16,433 nt of DNA from Synergistaceae bacterium UBA5560 (lineage in GTDB: Bacteria; Synergistota; Synergistia; Synergistales; Aminiphilaceae): the NCBI GenBank assembly GCA_002425685.1, contig DIMS01000039.1, positions 1-16,433 on the forward strand, given 5' to 3'. Below are positions 1 through 6,763 of the stretch, in pieces. The translations under genes and the position numbers were made by a program. The notes beneath the pieces were generated by a model that did not search any database, had not been told where the DNA came from, and saw only the letters and a list, made by a program, of their open reading frames with translations. Positions within the stretch are counted from its first letter, which is position 1. Every line of letters begins with the position of its first letter.

Positions 1-641
1 CCCGTCACAAGGGGCTCCCGCGGCAAAAGGCGGGAGCGCACGGGTCGGGGAGTCCGTACAGCCCAGCGCTGCAGCAGGGGAATATCTCTCTCCCGCCCGA
101 GAGGAGATTTAACCCTTGCCACCACTGCATCGGCGCGACATATTCCCTCCGGCGCAATCCAGGAGAAGGTCCCTTCGATTCCCGGAGGAACCATGACACG
201 ATGCTCGAAAAGAGGCGTTTCCTGAATGACACCGAGAAGCATTCCCGGAAACGCGAGATCCCCCACGCGTGCCCGCGGAGCGAAATCCCAGGAAAGCGCC
301 GGGTCCACTTGGGGAATCGAAAGTCCTCTGCCGAGATAGAGCCCCTCTCTGTCGAGAAGGGTGCGGAGCGGCCGGGCGATGCCGTCAAAAATCTGCCCGA
401 TCAATCCAGGCCCCAGGGAGACGGAAAGCGATTCCCCCGTTCCCGTGACGGGTTCTCCCAGGCGCACCCCCTGGGTGTCCTCGTAGACCTGAATGACTGC
501 CTCGTCATCGTCCATGCGGATGATTTCTCCGATGAATCCGCCCTCGCCGACGCGAACCATCTCGCGCATGGCGAAATTTCGCATGCCCTTTCCCCGAACC
601 ACGGGGCCGTTGACTGACGTGATGCATCCCCTACGTTCCAT
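1..641 (-). CDS. atpA: V/A-type ATPase catalytic subunit A, N-terminal part (cut by window edge)
   Basis: The reading frame opens at ATG 639-641 and stays open to the left edge, giving about 213 codons. The N-terminus contains SVNGPVVRGKGMRNFAMREM followed by VRVGEGGFIGEIIRMDDDEA and VYEDTQGVRLGEPV, the typical beta-barrel domain of V/A-ATPase A subunits. Further on come GPGLIGQIFDGIARPL and a stretch resembling the A-subunit-specific non-homologous insert (FSWIAPEG, RVKSPLGREREIPLLQRW). The Walker A and catalytic residues lie beyond the edge. A is the ATP-hydrolysing or ATP-synthesising subunit of the cytoplasmic V1 head. A Shine-Dalgarno GTGGAGG sits about 5 bases before the ATG. It follows subunit E after 21 bp. 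Subunit B would be expected next, outside the window. The identification is firm; the truncation is an artefact of the window. Confidence 0.96.
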   Translation of the reverse strand, partial: MERRGCITSVNGPVVRGKGMRNFAMREMVRVGEGGFIGEIIRMDDDEAVIQVYEDTQGVRLGEPVTGTGESLSVSLGPGLIGQIFDGIARPLRTLLDREGLYLGRGLSIPQVDPALSWDFAPRARVGDLAFPGMLLGVIQETPLFEHRVMVPPGIEGTFSWIAPEGICRADAVVARVKSPLGRERDIPLLQRWAVRTPRPVRSRLLPREPLVT

Positions 642-662
642 AATGGCCTCCACGGTACCTTC

Positions 663-1274
663 CTACAAGAGCGGCAGCAGGCGCTGCGCCAGGGGCTCAG
701 TCATCTCCTGCGCTTTGACATGCCAGTCCGCGAGAACATGAATCTTGCCGTCCTCGGAAGTCAGGAAAATTCCTCCCGAAATCGGGGCGGGTTCGGGATC
801 GAAGGAAACCGTGACGCCTTCGATGGCCGCAACGACCTTCTCCAGTTCTTTCCCGTGCGCTCCATCCGCCGAAGCCAAACGAAAACGGAAGGCGCCCCCG
901 GTGCCGAGATGTTCCAGCGTTTCCTTCAAGAGCCCAAGGAGAATGCCGTCATAATCCTCCCGCTCCCGCAGGGAGACCAGTTCCTCCTCAAGCATGCCCT
1001 GGGCATCCTGGAGAAGACGATTCTGAACCCGAAGCCGCTCCCGAACCCGCTCGCGCTCCGCAGCGGCGATCTGCCGCCTCCGGATCTCCTCCGCACGGGA
1101 GCGTGCGTCCCGCAGCAGGAGATCCACCTCGGTGTCAAGCTTCTCCGCTTCCCGAGAGTGCCATGTCGCGACATCCTTCTTCACGGTTTCAAGAAGAGAG
1201 TGGCTTTCCATATGCGCCCTCTCCACGATGTGGTCTCGAAGACCCGTAAGTTTGTCCGCCTGCAGATCGGTCAT
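663..1274 (-). CDS. atpE: V/A-type ATPase subunit E (peripheral stalk)
   Basis: This 203-residue protein has the architecture of V/A-ATPase subunit E. A long charged alpha-helical N-terminal half (about residues 1-110, rich in Glu, Arg and Leu, with repeats such as RAEEIRRRQIAAAERERVRERL) is followed by a globular C-terminal domain. That domain contains the conserved-looking SGGIFLTSEDGKIHV stretch near residues 165-180. Family members pair with subunit G/H to form the peripheral stator stalk joining the head to subunit I. The start ATG overlaps the stop codon of subunit F in an ATGA junction (1271-1274), which implies translational coupling. A GAGG-like ribosome binding site lies inside the end of the F gene. 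The length is normal for the family and nothing is broken. Confidence 0.93.
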   Translation of the reverse strand: MTDLQADKLTGLRDHIVERAHMESHSLLETVKKDVATWHSREAEKLDTEVDLLLRDARSRAEEIRRRQIAAAERERVRERLRVQNRLLQDAQGMLEEELVSLREREDYDGILLGLLKETLEHLGTGGAFRFRLASADGAHGKELEKVVAAIEGVTVSFDPEPAPISGGIFLTSEDGKIHVLADWHVKAQEMTEPLAQRLLPLL

Positions 1275-1585
1275 TCCATCCTCACTCCTATGGCGTCCTT
1301 GACATATCGCGTCAGGAAATCCGCTCCCCGGTCAAAACCATGGCGATCGGGGATTTCCACAATCAGGGGAAGGCCTCCATGTTCCCGAAGCTGTTTCATC
1401 AGGTCCGGCACCGCAGAGGCGGCCTTTTCCGTGAAAACGAGAATGCCCAGGTCCCTGTCCTTCTCGATGAGTTCCTGCACGACTCGCCTCGTCTCGTCAC
1501 CGCTGCGGACCAGTACTCCCTCAATACCGGCAATGCGCATTCCCACCAGCGAATCGTGGTTGTCGCTCACGAGAAATGCACGCAT
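1271..1585 (-). CDS. atpF: V/A-type ATPase subunit F (central stalk)
   Basis: The 104-residue product starts MRAFLVSDNHDSLVGMRIAG, close to the usual subunit F opening in which a short beta strand leads into a conserved Gly-Met-Arg-Leu/Ile-Ala-Gly turn. It then shows the alternating helix-strand pattern of this small Rossmann-like protein (LGILVFTEKAA, PLIVEIPDRHG). Subunit F binds subunit D in the central rotor stalk and can influence hydrolysis rate in characterised enzymes. It begins 7 bp after the K gene and overlaps E by 4 bp, so K, F and E form a tightly packed block. The length matches the family norm of about 100 residues. Confidence 0.92.
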   Translation of the reverse strand: MRAFLVSDNHDSLVGMRIAGIEGVLVRSGDETRRVVQELIEKDRDLGILVFTEKAASAVPDLMKQLREHGGLPLIVEIPDRHGFDRGADFLTRYVKDAIGVRME

Positions 1586-1592
1586 GGAACCC

Positions 1593-2015
1593 TTACACCT
1601 TTCCTAGGATCAACAGGGAGACGATGACTCCGTAAATGGCGATCCCTTCGGCGAGGCCGAGGTAGATGAGTGTCGATCCCAACAGTTCCGGTTTCTCCCC
1701 CACGACACCGAGGGCAGCCGCTCCCACCACCGCAACGGCGATACCGGCACCGATGCAGGCCATTCCCGTCGCGAGGCTCGCTCCGAGGAAGGCCCATCCC
1801 GAGGCGGCCTGTACGGCGCCGGGTTCTCCCGCTTCCGTAGCGGCGCCGGCACCAATGGCGAGGAGGGACCCGGAAAGGAGCAGGGCAAGAGAAAAGGCAA
1901 GACAACCAAGAAGGATACGCTTCGGATCGGCAACCTGTCTCTTTTTCAGAAAACCTCCCGCAACCAGCAGAAACGTAATTCCCGAACCCGTCAACAACAA
2001 GCCCATGATGTTCAC
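1593..2015 (-). CDS. atpK: V/A-type ATPase proteolipid subunit K (rotor ring)
   Basis: This 140-residue, highly hydrophobic protein is the membrane rotor subunit. Residues 72-103 (GWAFLGASLATGMACIGAGI and following) and 112-140 form the classical proteolipid hairpin. Glu123 in GLAEGIAIYG is the ion-carrying carboxylate. Ahead of it are two further hydrophobic stretches, about residues 4-23 and 34-59, separated by KKRQVADPKR. They contain no carboxylate, and the second ends in an Ala/Gly-rich stretch like a signal peptide. I chose GTG at 2013-2015 because AAAGGAG lies 9 bases upstream and no other in-frame start fits better. It follows subunit I after 71 bp. Ion specificity (Na+ or H+) cannot be settled from this sequence alone, although the Ser/Thr that often follows Glu in Na+ rings is replaced by Gly. 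Confidence 0.92.
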   Translation of the reverse strand: MNIMGLLLTGSGITFLLVAGGFLKKRQVADPKRILLGCLAFSLALLLSGSLLAIGAGAATEAGEPGAVQAASGWAFLGASLATGMACIGAGIAVAVVGAAALGVVGEKPELLGSTLIYLGLAEGIAIYGVIVSLLILGKV

Positions 2016-2086
2016 GAAGCATGTCTCCTTTCAAATCGTCTCGATGAAAAAAGATACTCCCGGTCCTTCGACGGGTGAGAAACCGT

Positions 2087-4045
2087 CTACCGCGTCTTCG
2101 AGCGCGACAGATCCCTTCCCGTCCATCCCACGGGCCGGAAAGGACTTCCTCCGCCCCGGTAAAACTTGCTGAAGAACTCGTAGTACTCGAGTCGAAGCGT
2201 CTGGATGAAAACGATGAGCCCCTCGAGACCGACGATGAGAAGATTGCCCAGGAAGAGGAGGAGCACTTTGAGGATCGGTCCTCCCGGGACATTGTGCACC
2301 ATGTCCGCAAGCATGAAGACCGCGAGGGAAAGCCCCACGTGATTCAATGCAAACGCGGCGAGCCGAACGAAGGACGCGGTATTGCTCAAAAAGGAGAGCA
2401 GGCCGTGAAGAACCTCGAAAACGTGCACCACCGGGGATTCTTCCACCTCAGTACTCCGTCGCTTCAGCAACGTCCTTGCGAGAACGTCCCGCAGGAAAAT
2501 CACGAGAAGCAGGATAAGCAGAAGCGTTCCTCCGACCCACTTCGGGAATGGGAGAGGTATCCCGGAGAAAGCGCTGAAGGCCATGAGCGCCGCCGACCAG
2601 TAGAAGACCAATCCGGCAAGGCCCTGACCGTCGAAGAGTAGCCTCCCGAAATCCCCCTCCCGGTAGCGGGCTACCATGTTGAGGAGCATTCCGAGGGTAA
2701 CGAAACCGACACCTGCGCCGAGAGAAAGCTTGAGCAGCCTGTCCATGTGTTCCATCGGAGAGAACCAGAGTGGTGGAAGAATTCCCTCCATGCCGAAAAC
2801 ACTGCCGTAGAGAAAACCGAAGAGGACCGAGGACGCCCCGGCTGTTTTGATGACGGCCCCGATCGCTTTCGTCACCGCGCGCCGCTTCATGAGAAAGTGT
2901 CCACCCAGGGCCAGGAGCAGGCCATGCCCCACGTCTCCGAACATGAAGCCGAACATGGCACAGAAACTCAGCGCCACGAGAAAGGATGGATCCATTTCTC
3001 CGTAGGAGGGCAGGCTATAGATGGCCACGATCTCCTGGAAGGAGCGCACGAAGGGAAGATTTCGCAGAAGTGTGGGCACACGGAAACCGGAGGCGAGCGA
3101 GTGCGCCGTCTCCTCCACGAAGACCGCCGTTTTCGGTGCCTCCGCGGCGATGACCGAGAGCGCCTCCTCCCGGATGTCCTCGGGGATCCATCCCGAGAGG
3201 AGATACATGTCCCCGATCTCACCCCGCCCTTTGCAAAGGTCGTACACGCGCTGCATCGTGTAGATCTGGTTGAAAAGAGCGACGAGTTCCTGCCGGTGAT
3301 CGAAAAGAAAATTCCGTGCGGCTTTCTCCAGTCCTCCGGCGGCTCTTCTCCTGTTCGCGATGAGCCGGTCCACACGATTTCCCTCGGCGGAACGGAGCCT
3401 CTCGATCATTTGCGCCAGGGAAAAAACCTTGAAATTGACGGATTCGAGAAGTTTCACCGCCCCGTCGCGATAGCCTGGAATGGCGAAACAGAGAACCCAC
3501 ATGTCGCCTCCCTGTACTCTGAGGGGAATGGGCAGGAACGGAACATCCTCGGAGGTCTCCAGAAGACGTTTTCCGTTCTCCTCGGAGATTCTTCCGAAAA
3601 AAACCGCCATGTGTCGCATCGTCGTGAGATCCTCCAGGGAATGCGACACCGCATGGAGCGTGTCCAGAAGTACTTTTGCGGCTTCCAGTTCCTCCACAGA
3701 TTCCACCAGTTCCCGCTTTCTTCGCTCCCAAAGATCCAGCTTTCTCACGGCGGCCTCCACCATGCAGCGAGCCTTTTCCAAGGTGAAGGAACGGTCCGAC
3801 AGGATAGGTGAAGGTTCCGGCAACGTCTCCCCCGCAGCATGCCACACCGACGCAACCTTCGTCAGCAGCGTGTCGTAGGGATTGTCCGTGGGCGTACCCA
3901 CCCGGGCCCGCATCTTGCGATCGGACACAAGCAAATCGAGAGGAATCGGCTGAAAACCACCCCGGAGCACCATCTGCCTGGCGACGACTTCCGTCTCCTC
4001 TTTCGGGCCGGCCAGAGTGAGGGCCAGCATTTTCACCACCGCCAC
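2087..4045 (-). CDS. atpI: V/A-type ATPase subunit I (membrane stator, a-subunit)
   Basis: This 652-residue protein is the membrane stator that carries ions past the K ring. Residues 1 to about 345 are soluble, with coiled-coil-like helices around 95-130 and 210-265. The membrane half runs from about 350 to 620. It contains the family motif FGFMFGDVGHG (residues 365-375), NTASFVRLAAFALNH with Arg561 at the position of the essential ion-channel arginine, and the C-terminal TLRLEYYEFFSKFYRGGG with Arg618. All are hallmarks of NtpI/Vph1-type subunits. The start is GTG at 4043-4045, preceded by GGGAGGTGA at good spacing. A later ATG five codons downstream is less well placed. The gene overlaps the end of subunit C by 13 bp. 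The length is normal. Confidence 0.96.
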   Translation of the reverse strand: MAVVKMLALTLAGPKEETEVVARQMVLRGGFQPIPLDLLVSDRKMRARVGTPTDNPYDTLLTKVASVWHAAGETLPEPSPILSDRSFTLEKARCMVEAAVRKLDLWERRKRELVESVEELEAAKVLLDTLHAVSHSLEDLTTMRHMAVFFGRISEENGKRLLETSEDVPFLPIPLRVQGGDMWVLCFAIPGYRDGAVKLLESVNFKVFSLAQMIERLRSAEGNRVDRLIANRRRAAGGLEKAARNFLFDHRQELVALFNQIYTMQRVYDLCKGRGEIGDMYLLSGWIPEDIREEALSVIAAEAPKTAVFVEETAHSLASGFRVPTLLRNLPFVRSFQEIVAIYSLPSYGEMDPSFLVALSFCAMFGFMFGDVGHGLLLALGGHFLMKRRAVTKAIGAVIKTAGASSVLFGFLYGSVFGMEGILPPLWFSPMEHMDRLLKLSLGAGVGFVTLGMLLNMVARYREGDFGRLLFDGQGLAGLVFYWSAALMAFSAFSGIPLPFPKWVGGTLLLILLLVIFLRDVLARTLLKRRSTEVEESPVVHVFEVLHGLLSFLSNTASFVRLAAFALNHVGLSLAVFMLADMVHNVPGGPILKVLLLFLGNLLIVGLEGLIVFIQTLRLEYYEFFSKFYRGGGSPFRPVGWTGRDLSRSKTR

Positions 4046-5124
4046 GCGCGTTCACCTCCCGGGACGATCGGGCGCACCATGAAGAGCAATGCTCCTCGCC
4101 TGTCGAAGTCGTACCGTACGTCCTCGATGATCGTCTTGAGATCCTGAATCTCGTACCTCCGAAGAAAAAGGTAGGCCACCAGGGAATGAAAACCAATGCC
4201 GCTTCTCCGGAAAAGCTGTTTCGCCTGCCGCCAAAGATGTTGCTTCATTCTAGTTTCCAGTTCGAAATCCTCCTTGGGAAGCGATTCTCCGAGCGCTCCA
4301 CCATAACAGGAGCGCCGCAGAAGATCCCAAAACGCCTCCGGGCTCTCGGCACGGGAGAGTTTGCGCAGAAAAGGCAAGCCGAGTCGATGGCGCACGGGAA
4401 GCAGACGGTTCAGCATCTCCTCGAAATGCATGTCGAAAAAACGGGCGGATCGATGCAGCCACGACACGTTCAACAGGTCCACCATGGTTCCCACGAGGGA
4501 AAGAATGCCCGCCCCGTTGCGAGGGTCCACTTTTCCTGCGGCGCGAAAAAGAGCGGACAAAACATGGAGATCCACCGCCGTTTCCGCACTGAAAAGGGAA
4601 CCGCCCTCGCCGGCGAGCTTGGTCAGAGGTTCCCGCAACACTCTGTAATAACCGCTCCCCGAGAGAGCCTCCAGAAATTCCTCGTAGCTTCCGGAGGACA
4701 GAAGCGCCTCACTCGAGAAGGACGGCTTCGGAATCAGGGCAAATCGTTGGCGCAACTGCTCCCGATCCTGTTTCCTGGAGAAGAGGGAGCGCATGGTTCT
4801 CTTGAGAAGATCCGCCTCGTAGAGATCGATCCAGCAACGCACGTACACCCGCTGCTCTCCGGTGAGATAGCCGAAAAAAATCAGAGTCTCCCGCAGGGGA
4901 AGCATCTCGAGGATATCCTCCAGCTCTGCCCTGTGGATCTCCGGAGAAACGGAGAGGAGATACGGAGCGAATCCGGGAAGCGACTTGAGATACTCCACAA
5001 TATCCTGTATCGTATCACAATGAAGAAGTCTCCAATAGGACTCGTCGGTCAGCAATCTTCCGAAAAAGACGTGTGCCTTGGCCCCTACGGCAGTCCGCTC
5101 TCCCAGGGAAAGAAAACCCGTCAA
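4033..5124 (-). CDS. atpC: V/A-type ATPase subunit C (rotor-to-ring adaptor, d-subunit type)
   Basis: The 363-residue product is a soluble all-helical protein typical of NtpC/AtpC. It opens MTGFLSLGERTAVGAKAHVF and ends in LVAYLFLRRYEIQDLKTIIE, matching the conserved family element in which a Tyr/Phe-rich helix leads into E-hydrophobic-xNLK/DLK-x-hydrophobic-hydrophobic. In A-type enzymes this funnel-shaped subunit joins the central stalk (D and F) to the K ring. The start is TTG at 5122-5124, overlapping the TGA stop of subunit G/H and preceded by GGGGAGG about 4-5 bases away. No ATG gives a full-length N-terminus. The 3' end overlaps subunit I. The low sequence conservation of this family makes the call rest partly on length and operon position, but the context is unambiguous. 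Confidence 0.93.
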   Translation of the reverse strand: MTGFLSLGERTAVGAKAHVFFGRLLTDESYWRLLHCDTIQDIVEYLKSLPGFAPYLLSVSPEIHRAELEDILEMLPLRETLIFFGYLTGEQRVYVRCWIDLYEADLLKRTMRSLFSRKQDREQLRQRFALIPKPSFSSEALLSSGSYEEFLEALSGSGYYRVLREPLTKLAGEGGSLFSAETAVDLHVLSALFRAAGKVDPRNGAGILSLVGTMVDLLNVSWLHRSARFFDMHFEEMLNRLLPVRHRLGLPFLRKLSRAESPEAFWDLLRRSCYGGALGESLPKEDFELETRMKQHLWRQAKQLFRRSGIGFHSLVAYLFLRRYEIQDLKTIIEDVRYDFDRRGALLFMVRPIVPGGERAWRW

Positions 5125-5468
5125 CCGGCCTCCCCTCCCCTCGCCAGATACTGGGAGGCGATCTCCGCGGCAAGGGTTTTGACGACACCTCTGCCGTTCT
5201 CCTCGAAACGTCTGGTCAAAGCCGCCGCCTCCTGTTGTGCCATCGAGAGAATCTGCGCGGATTCCACATCGGCACTGCTTCGGGCGGACTCGACGATGGC
5301 CTTGGCCTGTTCCCTGGCCGCCCGGAGGCGATGTTCCCGTTCCTGGGCAAATTCCTCCCGGATGCTCTTGGAAATACGGTCCGCTTCGTCACGTCCTTCC
5401 TCGATGAGGTGGTTCGCTTCGCTTTCCGCTCCCAAAAGAACAGCAAGCACTTCCTGCAACGCGCTCAA
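5121..5468 (-). CDS. atpH: V/A-type ATPase subunit G/H (peripheral stalk helix)
   Basis: This small 115-residue protein is almost entirely a charged alpha helix. LLGAESEANHLIEEGRDEAD and EEFAQEREHRLRAAREQAKA show heptad-like spacing of Ala/Leu with Glu/Arg. It resembles the G/H stator subunit that pairs with subunit E. The start is TTG at 5466-5468, preceded by GGGGAGGTGA at about 7 bases. There is no in-frame ATG or GTG nearby. The stop codon overlaps the TTG of subunit C. The bacterial G/H family is poorly conserved, so the assignment comes from coiled-coil composition, size and its place beside C, I and K. It could alternatively be annotated as an ATP synthase subunit b-like protein. Confidence 0.85.
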   Translation of the reverse strand: MSALQEVLAVLLGAESEANHLIEEGRDEADRISKSIREEFAQEREHRLRAAREQAKAIVESARSSADVESAQILSMAQQEAAALTRRFEENGRGVVKTLAAEIASQYLARGGEAG

Positions 5469-5586
5469 TATCGACTCACCTCCCCGATGTTCGTGTCCGG
5501 ATCGGATAATTCCGTTGCGCTGCCCCCCGAATGGAAAAAGACGGCAACGAAAAACCCCCGCAAAACAACCCTCTTTTGGAACGCCT
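5469..5586 (-). other. Gap between subunit D and subunit G/H genes of the V-ATPase cluster
   Basis: This 118-bp gap is the longest inside the V-ATPase cluster. On the coding strand it holds homopolymer-like runs (GCGGGGGTTTTTCG, TCTTTTTCC) and a small CGGA-ATTA-TCCG inverted repeat. It then gives the strong ribosome binding site GGGGAGGTGA of the G/H gene. I found neither a convincing -35/-10 pair nor a terminator stem. An internal promoter or RNA processing site is possible but not shown by the sequence. Confidence 0.4.
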
Positions 5587-6207
5587 CTAGTCTGTGTTTT
5601 CGGAACGCTTGGCCATTTTCATGCGGACGAAGTCCTCCCGGTCACTTTCTTCGAGTGCGTTCGAAATGGCCGCGATGCTCTCGCCATATCCGGGTATGAC
5701 CATTTTTTCCAGTGCATTGACGCGCCGGTGGGTCTTTCTGATCTGCACGGCCAAACGATACACGCCATTCTCTATTTCGGCCAGGCGGGCAAGAAGAGCG
5801 AGCACTTTGCGGAACTCCACGAATGCTCGATCCATACTTGCCGAGGTATCCCAAAAGGAATAACAGGGCCTCGGCGCACCATCCACCGGATCGATCTCGG
5901 GAATTTCCACTCCCATGACGGAACGGAGACGCACGATGAATCCCTTTTCCTCGGGAATAGCCAGGGCGATTTCCTCCACCGTCTCGATGCCCAGCGTGAT
6001 GTTGGCCTTTTGCAATGCTTTGTACGCACCGTCAAAGACCTCCGAGACCTTGCTCTGGAGTTCCCTGGCCTCATCGATGTGGCGGACGAGTTCCATCATG
6101 AGGACCTGTCGCTTCTGCTCAAGCAAATCATGCCCCTTTTCCGCAAGCCTCAGGGCACGAAAAGCCTTCATCATGCTTCCTCTGGTAGGTGGCAGTTTCT
6201 CTCTCAT
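5587..6207 (-). CDS. atpD: V/A-type ATPase subunit D (central rotor shaft)
   Basis: This 206-residue protein begins MREKLPPTRGSMMKAFRALR and continues AEKGHDLLEQKRQVLMMEL. This is the conserved N-terminal helix of V/A-ATPase subunit D (compare the family pattern NPTR...L..L...L..A..GH.LLK.KRD.L). The C-terminal region KTHRRVNALEKMVIPGYGES is the equally conserved return helix (family pattern TRRVNALEYV.IP). D is the rotor axle that turns inside the A3B3 head with subunit F. The start aligns with family N-termini, but the ribosome binding site is weak. Translation may be coupled to the acetyltransferase gene ending 30 bp upstream. The unusual point is its position: D is the first ATPase gene here, while in many clusters it follows A and B. 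Confidence 0.95.
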   Translation of the reverse strand: MREKLPPTRGSMMKAFRALRLAEKGHDLLEQKRQVLMMELVRHIDEARELQSKVSEVFDGAYKALQKANITLGIETVEEIALAIPEEKGFIVRLRSVMGVEIPEIDPVDGAPRPCYSFWDTSASMDRAFVEFRKVLALLARLAEIENGVYRLAVQIRKTHRRVNALEKMVIPGYGESIAAISNALEESDREDFVRMKMAKRSENTD

Positions 6208-6237
6208 GGAGCCGTGAAAAGAAGCGTCATCGAAAGG

Positions 6238-6750
6238 TCAGGAACGTCGCCGGAGACGCCACCAGAAGGAGGTGGGGCTTTCCCGGACGATTTCCATGCC
6301 GATCTTCTGCAACACCCTGTGGGAAGGGACGTTGTCCTTCGGTGTCTCCGCGATGAGTGCCGTCACACCCGCGTTCTTGAACACCCAGGTCGCCACCACC
6401 CGCATCGCCTCGGTCATGAATCCCTTGCTGCGATACGGGGACGCCGTGCCGTAGCCGACCTCGACCTCGCCCGACTCGTTCGGCGCTCCCTTGAAACAAA
6501 AGCTCCCGACGATGCTGTTCTCCTCCTTGTAGATGACCTGCCATTCCGTGTGCCAGTAATATCCTTCGGGGCAACGCGTCGTTCCGGCATACATCTCCTC
6601 CCGGGCAAGCCGCAGTTCCTCGTTCGCCTCCACCCGGTTCGACGCGATTCCCAAACGTCGACAGAGGTCTTCTGGGTTTTCGAGTAACAACCTGAGATGT
6701 TCTCCGTCAAGAGCCACTAGGCGTAAGCGTTCGGTCTGCAATTCGATCAT
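6238..6750 (-). CDS. GNAT-family N-acetyltransferase (RimJ/RimL-like)
   Basis: The 170-residue protein opens with the family pattern IELQTERLRLVAL. It has the acetyl-CoA pyrophosphate-binding segment SPYRSKGFMTEAMRVV (Arg107-x-x-Gly110), then the ETPKDNVPSHRVLQKIGM motif near residues 135-152. This is the hallmark of the RimJ/RimL-type GNAT subgroup, in which an N..S..VL.K.GF/M element closes the fold. Such enzymes transfer acetyl from acetyl-CoA to protein N-termini or to small amines; the substrate cannot be read from the sequence. The ATG at 6748-6750 follows GAGGAGG at good spacing. It lies 13 bp after the LysM gene and 30 bp before V-ATPase subunit D, so co-transcription with either is likely. 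No link to ATPase function is known to me. Confidence 0.9.
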   Translation of the reverse strand: MIELQTERLRLVALDGEHLRLLLENPEDLCRRLGIASNRVEANEELRLAREEMYAGTTRCPEGYYWHTEWQVIYKEENSIVGSFCFKGAPNESGEVEVGYGTASPYRSKGFMTEAMRVVATWVFKNAGVTALIAETPKDNVPSHRVLQKIGMEIVRESPTSFWWRLRRRS

Positions 6751-6763
6751 GCGTGTCGCCTCC

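Noticed and set aside
1567..2310. 247-residue minus-strand ORF overlapping subunits K and I
   Set aside because: It runs out of frame through the proteolipid gene, whose transmembrane helices and Glu123 motif are clear. Its own translation is Arg/Ser-rich noise.
4186..6687. 833-residue plus-strand open frame opposite the V-ATPase genes
   Set aside because: It lies antisense to subunits C, G/H and D and the GNAT gene, which have clear family motifs. Its translation is low-complexity, rich in His, Arg and Pro, and has no recognisable domain. Long antisense frames are common in GC-rich DNA.
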